A stretch of 64,000 nucleotides of DNA from Mycolicibacterium mengxianglii (GTDB taxonomy: Bacteria > Actinomycetota > Actinomycetes > Mycobacteriales > Mycobacteriaceae): NCBI RefSeq assembly GCF_015710575.1, contig NZ_CP065373.1, forward strand, positions 2,604,001-2,668,000, written 5' to 3'. Below, piece after piece: positions 8,198 to 18,710 of the stretch (position 1 is the stretch's first letter; each line of letters opens with the position of its first letter). The translations under genes and the position numbers were made by a program. Below the pieces are notes generated by a model. The model saw only the letters and a program-made list of their open reading frames with translations, was not told where the DNA came from and searched no databases.

Positions 8198-9160
8198 TCA
8201 GCTGATGCCGACGACTTCCTGGGCGATGGCCGCGATGCGCGTCTGCGCCGCGGAAACGACGCGGGGACGGTTCTTGTGCGCCTCCTCGTAGGCGACGATC
8301 ACGCGGATGTCACCGGCGTCGGTGAGATCCTTGACCGCGGCGATGGCATCGGTCTGGTTCAGCTCGTCGTAATCCTCGATGGGAAGCTCACTGGGATGGA
8401 CGACACCGGCGGACGCGCGCATCGAGTGCAGTGTGTCGGCAGCATCGTCGGCGCCTTCGCGACGGCTGGTCTCCTCAGCGCTCAGCAGTGCGGCATTGCG
8501 CGCGGCGCTGACGACCTTGCCGGCCACCTCGCCGGCGTGCGAACCGCGGTTGAGCAGGTTCTGCAACGCGGGGCCGGTGGAGCGCAGGGTCTCGACCGCC
8601 CGGTCGACGCCGCGGTAGGACCAGGTGACGGGCAGGTTGGCCATCTTGACCGCCACGCCTGCTGCGGCCTGCATCGGGGTCCGGCGCAGCGCTGCCGGCC
8701 CGCCCAGGGCGTCCTCGGCCAGCACGGTGGTCAGCCAGGTGACGGTGGCCGAGTGCGCAGTGATCAGCCGGTCGGCCAAGGCCTCGACGCCGGATTCCTT
8801 GGCGGCCACGGCCAGGGCCTTGATGTAGCGCGACCTGTCCAGCAGCTGGTCTTCGAGAGCGAGGTCACCCAGCAGCGCCTCGTCGAACGGTTCGGCCTGC
8901 TCGGTCAGTGCCTTGACGGCGGCAGCCGCGCGACCCAGGAACGGGCCGATGACGTCGGGGAATCCGCCGAGATCGCGAATCGCCTTCTCAATGGCCTCGG
9001 CCCGGATGCGGCCGTTCTCGGCGTTCTGCTCGAGTTCCCGGCGTACGGCCTCGGTCCGGGCCTGTGCGATCCGGGTCTCGGCGACCTGGACCTCAGTGTG
9101 GGTCAGGTCGAGAACGGTGCGTAACTGCGCGAGCAGCGTGGTGTTATCTGTTGCAGACAT
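8198..9160 (-). CDS. Helical, possibly ferritin-like protein of unknown function
   Basis: This 320-residue protein is predicted to be almost entirely alpha-helical with no signal peptide. The central part (roughly residues 40-150) has acidic and histidine positions spaced as in ferritin-like or DUF892-type four-helix bundles (ELEQNAENGRIRAEAIEKAI, then DEALLGDLALEDQLLDR). The last 80 residues (HPSELPIEDYDELN onward) form a separate segment. No catalytic assignment is safe. It is monocistronic, with AAGGGGTGAAG before the ATG and its own terminator. Confidence 0.7.
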   Translation of the reverse strand: MSATDNTTLLAQLRTVLDLTHTEVQVAETRIAQARTEAVRRELEQNAENGRIRAEAIEKAIRDLGGFPDVIGPFLGRAAAAVKALTEQAEPFDEALLGDLALEDQLLDRSRYIKALAVAAKESGVEALADRLITAHSATVTWLTTVLAEDALGGPAALRRTPMQAAAGVAVKMANLPVTWSYRGVDRAVETLRSTGPALQNLLNRGSHAGEVAGKVVSAARNAALLSAEETSRREGADDAADTLHSMRASAGVVHPSELPIEDYDELNQTDAIAAVKDLTDAGDIRVIVAYEEAHKNRPRVVSAAQTRIAAIAQEVVGIS

Positions 9161-9393
9161 AAGTGGTCTTCACCCCTTGGTGTTGACGGTTAATTGAGAT
9201 CGTGTGGCACTTGGCTGTGCCTGCCTCACGGCTACCCGGCGAGGGGGGAGGGGTAATCGCTCTCACCGAACTGTGATCAATGTCCGCACCGTGCATATTC
9301 GGCGAGAAATCGGGTACATACTGCGATTCGCCCGGCTCGCGGAGTATCAAGATCGCGCTGAATTTATCCCTGCCGAGTGGACTGAGGCGTTTG

Positions 9394-9399
9394 TACCGT
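9394..9399 (+). promoter_or_regulatory. -10 box of leaderless promoter for the ABC operon
   Basis: TACCGT ends 7 nt before the GTG at 9407, so the transcript would begin at the start codon. Apart from this promoter and that of the divergent gene, the 246-nt gap 9161-9406 holds nothing I can identify. Confidence 0.5.
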
Positions 9400-9406
9400 T
9401 CCCAGA

Positions 9407-10756
9407 GTGACGACATCACTCTCGCGCCGGCGTGCGCTGCAACTGCTCGGTCTGGCGGGCGGTGCTGCGTTGGCCGCGCCGGTGCTGGCGGCGTGCGGCT
9501 CCTCTAGTGGGGGTAACGCGCTGGCTGGAAGTGCCCCCCTCTCAGGCAAATTCGAGGGCACCACGCTGAAGGTGCTGGTGAACCAGCCGCACGTGACGTC
9601 CTTCCGCGATGTCCTGGCTCCGGCGTGGAACGCCGCAACCGGCGGCACTCTCGAGGTCACCGCGGCGCCGTATGACCAGCTCACCAGCAAGCAGATCCTC
9701 GATGTACAAAGCGGCACAGGCGAATTCGATGTCTTCGACTACTTCTACTTCGGCCTCGGGGATCTGGTGGACGCCGGCGCGCTCGTCGACCTGACCGAGT
9801 GGATCGACACCAACTCCGCCGGGATCGGGGTAGACGGCTACCTGCCGTCTGTTTACGACCCCTACACGTTGCTGGACGACAAGCGCTACGGGTTGCCGTA
9901 CGACGGCGACGTCCACATCCTCTTCTACAACGCCGAGTTGTTGGAACGTTTTCGCGTCGAACCGCCCACGACCTGGGACGAATACGACGAGGTCGCGGCG
10001 AAGATCACCACCGATGCCCGCGGCGCGGCCTACGGGGCCATCGTCTCAGGGCAGCAGGTACCGATGATCCTGGGTTGTTCCTACATCAACCGGCTCACCG
10101 GATACGGCGGTGAACTGCTGGACTCCAGTGGCAAGCCCGCGTTGACGTCGGACGCGTCCGTGGCAGCGTTGCAGCACCTGGTCGATGTCGCGCCGGTGGC
10201 GTTGCCCACCCCGCTACAGGTGGGTTTCGATCAGGCCAACCAGTCGTTCCTGAGCGGTCAGGGCGCACTGCTGGATACCTGGACCGATATGGCCTTGCGT
10301 GCCGAGGATCCGACGGCGTCATCGATCGTCGGACGTTGGGGTGCGGTGTCGCTGCCGGTGGGCGGGGCCAATCGCACCCCCCGTGCCGCACTCGATGCCG
10401 GATTCGGCCTGGGGATCTCGACGGCGTCGAAGAACCAGGATGCCGCGGCCGCGTTCCTGAACTGGGCGACGGCCTCACCGCAGAACCTTGCGGTGTCCTC
10501 GACCGCGGGTGCGGGCATCGATCCGGTGCGCAAGGACGTGCTGAGTTCCGACGGGTACGCCAAGGTGGTCACCGGGGCCATCGAACCGATCCGGGACGGG
10601 CTCAACGGACATCCGCTGGTGTGGCCGAAGCAGGCAGGTGCCCCGAAACTGTTGCAGGACTTGGTTGATCAGCTGGCGTTGGCGATTGCCGGTACGCAGA
10701 CGGTGGATCAGTCGCTGGAGAACGCGCAGAAGAGCTGGGAGAGCGCCGCGACATGA
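9407..10756 (+). CDS. Family-1 ABC substrate-binding lipoprotein
   Basis: This 449-residue protein has a twin-arginine-like N-region (SRRRALQLLG) and a lipobox ending at Cys30 (VLAAC), so it is an exported, membrane-anchored lipoprotein. The mature part is a family-1 (MalE-like) solute-binding fold, with GLPYDGDVHILFYNAELLE and TTWDEYDEVAAKI as typical hinge and cleft segments. Family-1 proteins usually bind sugars or oligosaccharides. This operon ends in a sulfur-type monooxygenase, so the ligand may be an unusual sulfur-containing compound or a sulfated sugar. It starts with a leaderless-type GTG and overlaps the next gene by 4 nt. Confidence 0.9.
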   Translation: MTTSLSRRRALQLLGLAGGAALAAPVLAACGSSSGGNALAGSAPLSGKFEGTTLKVLVNQPHVTSFRDVLAPAWNAATGGTLEVTAAPYDQLTSKQILDVQSGTGEFDVFDYFYFGLGDLVDAGALVDLTEWIDTNSAGIGVDGYLPSVYDPYTLLDDKRYGLPYDGDVHILFYNAELLERFRVEPPTTWDEYDEVAAKITTDARGAAYGAIVSGQQVPMILGCSYINRLTGYGGELLDSSGKPALTSDASVAALQHLVDVAPVALPTPLQVGFDQANQSFLSGQGALLDTWTDMALRAEDPTASSIVGRWGAVSLPVGGANRTPRAALDAGFGLGISTASKNQDAAAAFLNWATASPQNLAVSSTAGAGIDPVRKDVLSSDGYAKVVTGAIEPIRDGLNGHPLVWPKQAGAPKLLQDLVDQLALAIAGTQTVDQSLENAQKSWESAAT

Positions 10757-11625
10757 CGCGACGCGTCCCGCTCTGGCTGGCGCTGCCCGCCATCGCAGGA
10801 CTGGTGTTGTTCCTGGTTTACCCGACGGGCTACCTGGTGGCGCTGGCACTGACGGATTCGTCGTTGGCCAACCCACTGCGCACCTTCAGTGGTGTCGACA
10901 ACTTCCAGACTGCGTTCGCCGCACCGGCGTTCACCCCTTCCCTGGTCAAATCGACCGTGTTCGCCGTCGCGGCGACGGTGGCCACCACCGGCCTCGGCCT
11001 GGTCCTGGCGCTGTTGCTGCGGGTCCGGGGCACCCGGTTCGGTGTGGTCGGCGCCCTGTTGCTGCTGCCGCTGGTCACCGCCCCGGTGCTGATCGGGGTG
11101 GCATGGAAACTGCTGCTGGCTCCGGTCGGCGGTGGGCTCGCGGGACTGTTCGCGGCGGTGGGGTTGGGTGGTTTCAATCCGCTCGGTTCCGGCGTCGGCG
11201 CCTTCGCGGTGCTGCTGTGCATCCACATCTGGCAATGGACACCGTTTGCGGTGTTGGTCCTGTTCGCCGCGCTGGGGGTGGTCCGCCCTGAACTGCTGGA
11301 ATCGGCACGCATCGACGGTGCCGGCCTGTGGCGGACATTCGTCACCGTCACCTGGCCGGCGATCGCCCCCACGGCGTGGGCGGTGGCGGTTCTGGAGTTG
11401 GTGATCGGGTACAAGGTGTTCGACCTGATAGTGGTCATCACCTCGGGCGGACCGGGGTTCGCGACCACCTTGTCCCCGTTCGTCATCTACCAGACCGGTC
11501 TGCGCGGCAGCTTCGACATGGGCGCGGCGGCGGCGCAGACCCTGGTGTTCGCGCTGGTGGTGGGCGTGGTGGCCACCGGTCTCACCGCGGCGCGGGCCCG
11601 CGCCGTGCGGGGCGAGCAGTCATGA
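10753..11625 (+). CDS. ABC transporter permease, MalF/UgpA type
   Basis: This 290-residue inner-membrane permease has six predicted spans. The cytoplasmic EAA loop ELLESARIDGAGLWRTF couples it to the ATPase. It is of the binding-protein-dependent CUT1 class. It overlaps the binding-protein gene (ATGA at 10753) and the second permease gene (ATGA at 11622), which indicates translational coupling. Confidence 0.92.
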   Translation: MTRRVPLWLALPAIAGLVLFLVYPTGYLVALALTDSSLANPLRTFSGVDNFQTAFAAPAFTPSLVKSTVFAVAATVATTGLGLVLALLLRVRGTRFGVVGALLLLPLVTAPVLIGVAWKLLLAPVGGGLAGLFAAVGLGGFNPLGSGVGAFAVLLCIHIWQWTPFAVLVLFAALGVVRPELLESARIDGAGLWRTFVTVTWPAIAPTAWAVAVLELVIGYKVFDLIVVITSGGPGFATTLSPFVIYQTGLRGSFDMGAAAAQTLVFALVVGVVATGLTAARARAVRGEQS

Positions 11626-12430
11626 CCACGCGGCGCCGTCGGCGCACCGCATGGGTGGTCCTGGTCATCGTCGCGGTGATCACCCTGGTGCCGATCGGGT
11701 ACCTGCTGTCACTGGCTGTCCGGCCTCCGGCTGATGTCTTGAACTCCAGTCTGCTGCCGACGCGGTGGACGCTGGCCAATTTCACGGCGGTGTTCCACAC
11801 CATCGATCTGGGAACGATGCTGCAGAACTCGTGGGCATCGGCACTGGGCGCGGCCCTGCTCGCCGTGGTGATGGCTACGCCCGCAGCGTATTTCACCGCG
11901 CGGCGGTTCCACGGCGAACGGCTGCTCACTGCCCTGCTCGCCAGCTACTGCGCACCACCCATCGTCGCGATCATCCCGCTGTTCTTTCTGCTGCGCGAGG
12001 TCGGGCTGACCAACAATGTGCTCGGTCTGATCGTCGTCAACGGAATCGCCAACGTACCGGTGGCGGCATGGCTTCTCGATGGTTTCGTTCGCCGGATCCC
12101 CATCGAGATCGACGAGGCGGCGGTCATCGATGGCCTGTCGGTGGCCGGGGCGTTCCGAAAAGCCGTGCTGCCGCTGCTGTGGCCGGGAATCGTGGCGGCG
12201 CTGCTGGTGGTGTTCTTCCTCAGTTACAACGAATTTCTGTTCGCGGTGTACCTCGCGGTCACGAAGGAGAGCCAGACGTTGACGGTCGGTTTGTCGCTGT
12301 TCCAGGGTGACCGCAATGTGCAGTTCGGACAGCAGGCCGCCGCCGGCCTGCTGGGGATTCTGCCGGTGTACGTGCTGGCGCTGGCGGCGCAGCGGTACCT
12401 GGTCGGCGGCCTGTCGGTGGGAGCAACCAA

Positions 12431-12434
<4 letters not shown>
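11622..12434 (+). CDS. ABC transporter permease, MalG/UgpE type
   Basis: This 270-residue second permease of the same transporter starts at the ATG in the ATGA overlap at 11622. A longer open frame upstream only shadows the previous gene. It begins with an arginine cluster (MTTRRRRRTAW), has six spans, and carries the EAA loop EIDEAAVIDGLSVAGAFRKA. It overlaps the ATPase gene by 4 nt. Confidence 0.92.
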
Positions 12435-13527
<1,093 letters not shown>

Positions 13528-13528
<1 letters not shown>

Positions 13529-14739
13529 TGGCGACACGCACACCGTGGACGGCACCGCTGGACGACGCCGAAACGACCCACTGGGACGCGGTAGCCGTCG
13601 AGGTGGCGGCGGTGTTGGCCACCGATGCCCTGGCCAGGGACCGGGCCAATGCCGAACCCGATGCCGAGCTGAAGCTGCTCAAGGAGTCGGGGCTCGCGAC
13701 GCTGCTGATCCCGTCGCAGTACGGCGGCGGGGGCGGGCATTGGTCCAGTGCACTGCGCGCCGTGCGGATCCTGGCGCGTACGGATGCGTCGATCGCGCAG
13801 ATCTTGAGCTATCACTTCTGCAATCACGCGAGCATCGTGTTCTTCGGTGCCCAGGACCGCTGGGAGCATTGGTTCACCGCCTCCGCCGAGGGCACATGGT
13901 TGTGGGGTGATTCGGTCAATCCCGTTGATCCCGATCTGACCCTGACACCCGACGGCGCGGGGTATCGCCTCAACGGGCGCAAGCGGTTCTCCACCGGTGC
14001 CTCGACCGGCGACGTCACGCTGGTGATGGCCGCCGAGCAGGGCTCAGTCGACGGTGGGGCCCGGGTGCTCGCCTCGGTGGTTGAGCATGACCGTCCCGGT
14101 GTGGAGTACCTCGACGACTGGGATGCGTTGGGGCAGCGGCTGTCTGCCAGTGGCAGTGTCCAATTCACCGATGTGGCCATCACCGCCGATGACATCCTCG
14201 GTGTGGTGGGGGAGGAACCGTATTCGACCCTGGTGACCCCGGGGGTGCAGCTCGGTTTCGCCAACCTCTATCTCGGTATTGCCGAAGGTGCGCTGCGGCA
14301 AGCCCGGAGTCTGACGCTGCAGCGGCGCGGATCCTGGTTGTTGAGCGATGTCGACCATTACTCGCACGATCCGTTCGTCCAGCGGGTCTTCGGTGAGTTG
14401 CTGGCGAAAACCGCTGCCGCGGAAGCACTCACCGACCGCTGGAACGCCCGGTTCGATCGGGTCATCGCCCGCGGCGCGGACGTCACCGCAGCCGACCGCA
14501 CCCAGGTCGAGATCGGGATCGCCAACGCCAAGGTGGTCGCGACCGAGACGGCGCTGGAGGTCGCGCACCGGGTGTTCGAGGTCACCGGCTCGAGTTCGGC
14601 CCGCAGCGAGGTCGGGCTCGACCTGTTCTGGCGCAACATCCGCACGCACTCGTTGCACGACCCGCTGGACTACAAGAAGTTGGAGATCGGCGCGCACTAC
14701 CTGACCGGGGCGGTGCAGCCGATCACCCTCTACACCTGA
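13528..14739 (+). CDS. Acyl-CoA dehydrogenase-fold flavin monooxygenase (DszC/SfnC-like)
   Basis: This 403-residue protein has the acyl-CoA dehydrogenase fold in its reduced-flavin-dependent monooxygenase branch (DszC, SfnC, nitroalkane/sulfur-type). Landmarks are LIPSQYGGGGGHWSSAL, YHFCNH, GYRLNGRKRFSTGA, DDWDALGQRLSASGS and the C-terminal HSLHDPLDYKKLEIGAHYL. It probably uses FMNH2 from a separate reductase (none is encoded in the window) to oxygenate a sulfur compound. The ATG at 13528 follows GGAAGGA. It overlaps the ATPase gene by one base, so its substrate is likely what the CUT1-type transporter brings in. It converges on another SfnC-like gene with a 2-nt gap. Confidence 0.85.
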
Positions 14740-14741
14740 GG

Positions 14742-15959
14742 CTAGAGCTGCCCGTGCCGCGGCGGCCGGGTGCCTGACAGCGTGTACCGGCCGATGTGCT
14801 GGAGCTTCCAGCGGCTCGGGTCGTGCAGGGTGTGGGTGCGCGCATCCCGCCAGTAGCGGGACAGGTTGCCGCTGGCCGACGCGCTGCGGGTGCCGCCGAG
14901 GTCGAACAACACCGATGTGGCCTCCAACGAGGCGCGCACCGCGGCCACCTTGGCCACCGCGACCGCCACGGAGGCGGCTGCGGCGGTGTCCTCGGTGAGG
15001 TCCGCGCGCGCCGCATCCACCTGGCGGGCGGCTTCGGCGAGCAGCGCCTGCGCTGCGCGCACGGTGACGGTCAGTTCCCCGGCGAGGTTGATGACGGTGG
15101 GATCTTCGGCGGCCGAGGGCACTTGGGCTTCGAAATGCGGCCGGGCCTTGGCGACCTGCCGGATTCCTTCCTCCAGTGCCCCGGTGGCGATACCGACATC
15201 AATTGCGCTGTGCAGCAATTGGGCTTGCGCGCCGTACACCGTCGGCTCGGTGAAGATGGGCGAGAAGGGAACGACGTGCTCGGCGGGCACCACAACGTCG
15301 TCCAACGTGACCGTGCCCGATGCGGTGGTGCGCTGACCCATGCCATCCCAGTCGTCGACGATCTGCAGCCCGGCGACATCACGCGGGATGAAGGCCAACG
15401 CTTTCGGTGTCGAGGATGTGGGTACCTCGCCGGAACCGTCGGCCAGCGAGGCCCGCACAATCACCCAATCAGCGAAAAGCGCTCCGGTGCAATAGAATTT
15501 GCGTCCCGAGAGCCGGTACCCGCCGGCCGGGTCCGCGGTCAGTGCAGTGGTGTCCACGTCGATCGGGTAAGGGCCCCGCTCGGATTGCGCGTTGGCGAAC
15601 AGTGCGCCGTCCCGCACCAGCCCGTAGAAGAACTCTTTCTGCGCAGCCGTGCCTTGCAGGCGCAGCGCTTCCAGGAAGGTGTAGTGCGAGTGTGGGATCT
15701 GCGACAGGGACCCGTCAGCATGCGCCAGCCACCGGAACACCTCGGCGATCACGGCGGCAGGAGCGTCGACACCGCCGTACTCGGCGGGCACCGACAATGC
15801 CAACAATCCGGTGTCCTTGAGGCGTTGCACCTGTTCATGCGGTAGTGCCCGGTCGGCGTCGCGGGTGCCGGCGCCCGCCGCGAACTCCTGCGCGACGGCG
15901 GCAGCGGTGCGCACCGCTTCGGTCGCCGCGGTGACGGCGACCGCGGTCGGCGTGCTCAC
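14742..15959 (-). CDS. SfnC-like acyl-CoA dehydrogenase-family monooxygenase
   Basis: This 405-residue paralogue-type relative of the preceding enzyme lies on the opposite strand. It contains SVPAEYGGVDAP, IPHSHYTFLEAL, GYRLSGRKFYCTGALFADW, DDWDGMGQRTTASGT and the C-terminal HTLHDPSRWKLQHIGRYTL. The GTG at 15959 overlaps the stop of ssuD (GTGA), so it is the third gene of a leftward operon with ssuD and an NtaA/DszA-like enzyme. The longer open frame upstream is a shadow of ssuD. The probable role is FMNH2-dependent oxygenation of sulfones or related organosulfur compounds. Confidence 0.85.
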   Translation of the reverse strand: MSTPTAVAVTAATEAVRTAAAVAQEFAAGAGTRDADRALPHEQVQRLKDTGLLALSVPAEYGGVDAPAAVIAEVFRWLAHADGSLSQIPHSHYTFLEALRLQGTAAQKEFFYGLVRDGALFANAQSERGPYPIDVDTTALTADPAGGYRLSGRKFYCTGALFADWVIVRASLADGSGEVPTSSTPKALAFIPRDVAGLQIVDDWDGMGQRTTASGTVTLDDVVVPAEHVVPFSPIFTEPTVYGAQAQLLHSAIDVGIATGALEEGIRQVAKARPHFEAQVPSAAEDPTVINLAGELTVTVRAAQALLAEAARQVDAARADLTEDTAAAASVAVAVAKVAAVRASLEATSVLFDLGGTRSASASGNLSRYWRDARTHTLHDPSRWKLQHIGRYTLSGTRPPRHGQL

Positions 15960-17131
15960 CGGGAGGTGCCGATGAACGGGATCGAGGCCGGGGCGGACGA
16001 GCTGGTGGCCTGGCCGCCGTCGAACAGCCCGCGCTCCCGCAGGATGGGGACCACGCCCTCGCCGAACCAGTACAACTCCTCCAGGTGCGGATATCCCGAG
16101 AAGATGAACTCGTCGATACCGATCTCGGCGTACTCGGCGATGCGGTCGGCGACGTCGGTGTGGCTGCCGACCAGCGCGGTGCCCGCTCCGCCACGGACCA
16201 GGCCCACGCCCGCCCACAGGTTCGGCGCGATCTCCAGCGTCCGGGCGTCGTGCCAGGAACCGTTCGCACGGTTCTTTTCGTGCAGGGCCAGCATCCGCCG
16301 CTGCCCCTCCGACTGGCTGCGGCTCAAGCCGGTCTGCGCGGCTTGCACCGTCTCGTCGTCGAGTGCGGCCACGAGCTTGTCTGCCTGCGACCACGCTTCG
16401 TCAGCGGTGTCACGGGAAATGGTGTGCAACCGGATACCGAAACGCACGGTCCGGCCTTCCTCGGCGGCCAGCTTGCGGATCCACTCCACCTTCTCCTGCA
16501 CGGCTTCCGGCGGCTCTCCCCAGGTCAGATAGACGTCGGAGTGCCGCGCGGCGACCGGACCGGCGGCCGCTGAGCTGCCGCCGAAGTACAGCGGCGGGAT
16601 CGGATTGGGGGGAAGCGCCAGCGCCGCCTCGTCGACGCTGACGTAGTTGCCCTTCTTGGTGACCGTCTCGCCGGCCCACAGCCGGCGCACCACGTCGAGG
16701 AACTCATCGCAGCGCTCGTAGCGGGCGTCCTTGTCGAGGTAGTCGCCGAAGGCGCGCTGTTCGTGCGCCTCGCCGCCGACGACGACGTTGAGCAGGATGC
16801 GGCCGGGAGCGTGCCGCGCGAAGGTGGCGGCCATCTGCGCCGACAGCGTCGGGCTGACCAGTCCGGGCCGGAAGGCCACCAGGAACGCCAGCGACGTGGT
16901 CTCCCGCGCCAGCAGCGCCGCCGTGACGAACGCGTCTTCGCACCAGGCACCGGTCGGGATGAGCGCACCGGTGAACCCGAACGACTCGGCTCCACGGACG
17001 ATCGAGGACAGATAGTCGATGGAGGCGTCACGGTCGCTGTGCGCCGCGCCCGCAGGGGTGCCGTGTCCGCCGCCGACGATGTTGCGGCTGTCGCCGTAGG
17101 TGGGCAGGAACCAATGCAGTTTCAAGGACAT
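15956..17131 (-). CDS. ssuD: FMNH2-dependent alkanesulfonate monooxygenase
   Basis: This 391-residue member of the bacterial luciferase superfamily is close in length to E. coli SsuD (381). Features are KLHWFLPTYGDSR at the N-terminus, TGAWCEDAFVTAALLA, NVVVGGEAHEQRAFGDYLDKDARYERCDEF, YFGGSS, TWGEPPEAV and FIFSGYPHLEE. SsuD cleaves alkanesulfonates to aldehyde and sulfite. It is the second gene of the leftward monooxygenase operon. No dedicated transporter is in this operon; the SsuACB-type genes are 3.6 kb away at 20699. Confidence 0.93.
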   Translation of the reverse strand: MSLKLHWFLPTYGDSRNIVGGGHGTPAGAAHSDRDASIDYLSSIVRGAESFGFTGALIPTGAWCEDAFVTAALLARETTSLAFLVAFRPGLVSPTLSAQMAATFARHAPGRILLNVVVGGEAHEQRAFGDYLDKDARYERCDEFLDVVRRLWAGETVTKKGNYVSVDEAALALPPNPIPPLYFGGSSAAAGPVAARHSDVYLTWGEPPEAVQEKVEWIRKLAAEEGRTVRFGIRLHTISRDTADEAWSQADKLVAALDDETVQAAQTGLSRSQSEGQRRMLALHEKNRANGSWHDARTLEIAPNLWAGVGLVRGGAGTALVGSHTDVADRIAEYAEIGIDEFIFSGYPHLEELYWFGEGVVPILRERGLFDGGQATSSSAPASIPFIGTSR

Positions 17132-17146
17132 TTTTTTGTCATTCTC

Positions 17147-18607
17147 CTAGCGTGCGGCGTTCGGTTGCGAGGCTACCGACGCCGAGGACGACGGGACCGT
17201 GGACGGTCTCGCGATGATGGTCGAGGCGGATCCGCCGACCCGGTAAGTTGCTCCGCGGTGTTCGTCGGGCAGCCGGTCACCCCGGCCGAACAGTTTGTTG
17301 CGCAGCGTGCCGGGGGTGTACTCGGCCTGGTAGGCGCCGCGGGCCGTCAGCACCGGCACCACATGGTCGATGAAGTCGGCAAACGTTCCCGGAGTGATGG
17401 CGTAGGCGAGGTTGAAGCCGTCGACGTCGGTCTCGTCGACCCATTCCTGTAGCAGGTCGGCGATCCGTTCACCCGAGCCGACGAACAACGGGCCGATGCC
17501 GCCGATCTTGCCCCAGTTGGCGATGTCGCGGACCGCCCACTCGCCGCCGTCGGGATCGGCGGACTGGAACGCTTTCACTGCAGAGAGAATGGCGTTGGAG
17601 TCGACGTTGCCGATCGGCTCGTCCAGGCCGTACCGCGACAGGTCGATGCCCATCCAGCCGGACATGAAGGTCAGCGCACCTTCCGCGTCGCCGTAGGACA
17701 GGTATTCGGCGTGCTTGAGGCGGGCCGCCTCGTCGGTGTCGGCGGTGATCACGGTCGACAGGTTGAAGATCTTCGCCGCGTAAGGGTCCCGGCCGGCCAG
17801 TTCCAGCTCGCGCCGGATGGTGCTGACGTTTTCCCGCAGGATCGCTTTGGTCGGCGCGGCGGTGAAGATCGCTTCGGCATTCTCGGCCGCGAACCGCACA
17901 CCGCGCGGTGACGCACCGGCCTGGAACATCACCGGGGTGCGTTGCGGCGACGGTTCCGACAGATGGATGCCCGGGACGCTGAAGTGCTTGCCCTGATGCC
18001 CGATGTGGTGCACCTTGGCGGGGTCGGTGAAGACCCCGCGCTCCTTGTCGCGGACCACCGCATCGTCTTCCCAGGACCCTTCCCACAGCTTGTACAGCAC
18101 CTCGAGGTACTCGTCGGCGTGGTCATATCGGGCATCGTGAGCGGGCTGATCTGTCTGACCCATGTTGCGGGCGGCCGCAGGCAGGTACCCGGTGACGACG
18201 TTCCAGCCGATCCGGCCACCGCTGAGGTGATCGAGGGTGGTGACCCGGCGGGCGAACGGGTACGGGTGCTCGAAACCGGTTCCGGTGGTGATCCCGAAAC
18301 CGAGGTGCTCTGTCACCAGGGCCATCGCCGAGACCAGCATCAGCGGATCGTTGACCGGAACCTGGGCCGCCTGCCGGAGAGCGGCCTCGTCGCTGGCGCC
18401 GTAGATGTCGTAGGTGCCCAACACGTCGGCAATGAAAAGGCCGTCGAATCTGCCTCGTTCGAGCAGCTGCGCCAGCTCGGTCCAGTAGCGAAGCTCGTTG
18501 TACCGCGCGGCCTGGTCCTGAGGGTGTCGCCAGAGGCCGGGGGATTGGTGGGCTACGCAGTTCATGTCGAACGCGTTGACGCGAATAGTGCGGGTCACTG
18601 GCAGCAT
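17147..18607 (-). CDS. NtaA/SnaA/DszA-family flavin monooxygenase
   Basis: This luciferase-superfamily enzyme of about 486 residues belongs to the nitrilotriacetate/dibenzothiophene-sulfone/dimethylsulfide monooxygenase branch. It has IRVNAFDMNCVAHQSPGLW, GRFDGLFIADVLG, GGRIGWNVVTGY, YDHADEYLEVLYKLWEGSW, SPQRTPVMFQAGAS and NKLFGRGDRLPDEHRGATYR. It is first in the three-gene operon. The start is uncertain: an in-frame GTG exists at 18634 and another at 18595. The ATG at 18607 is chosen because it best matches the family N-terminus. None has a good ribosome site. The substrate is probably a sulfone or sulfide. Confidence 0.88.
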   Translation of the reverse strand: MLPVTRTIRVNAFDMNCVAHQSPGLWRHPQDQAARYNELRYWTELAQLLERGRFDGLFIADVLGTYDIYGASDEAALRQAAQVPVNDPLMLVSAMALVTEHLGFGITTGTGFEHPYPFARRVTTLDHLSGGRIGWNVVTGYLPAAARNMGQTDQPAHDARYDHADEYLEVLYKLWEGSWEDDAVVRDKERGVFTDPAKVHHIGHQGKHFSVPGIHLSEPSPQRTPVMFQAGASPRGVRFAAENAEAIFTAAPTKAILRENVSTIRRELELAGRDPYAAKIFNLSTVITADTDEAARLKHAEYLSYGDAEGALTFMSGWMGIDLSRYGLDEPIGNVDSNAILSAVKAFQSADPDGGEWAVRDIANWGKIGGIGPLFVGSGERIADLLQEWVDETDVDGFNLAYAITPGTFADFIDHVVPVLTARGAYQAEYTPGTLRNKLFGRGDRLPDEHRGATYRVGGSASTIIARPSTVPSSSASVASQPNAAR

Positions 18608-18710
18608 TTTCGGCGGATCAGGCGCCGAGGTCACCCCTTTTGGTCACCACGATTCGAAGTCCGGTGATGATGGAGCGATGGCGGAGGTGCCCGGCAACGG
18701 AGGATGAGTA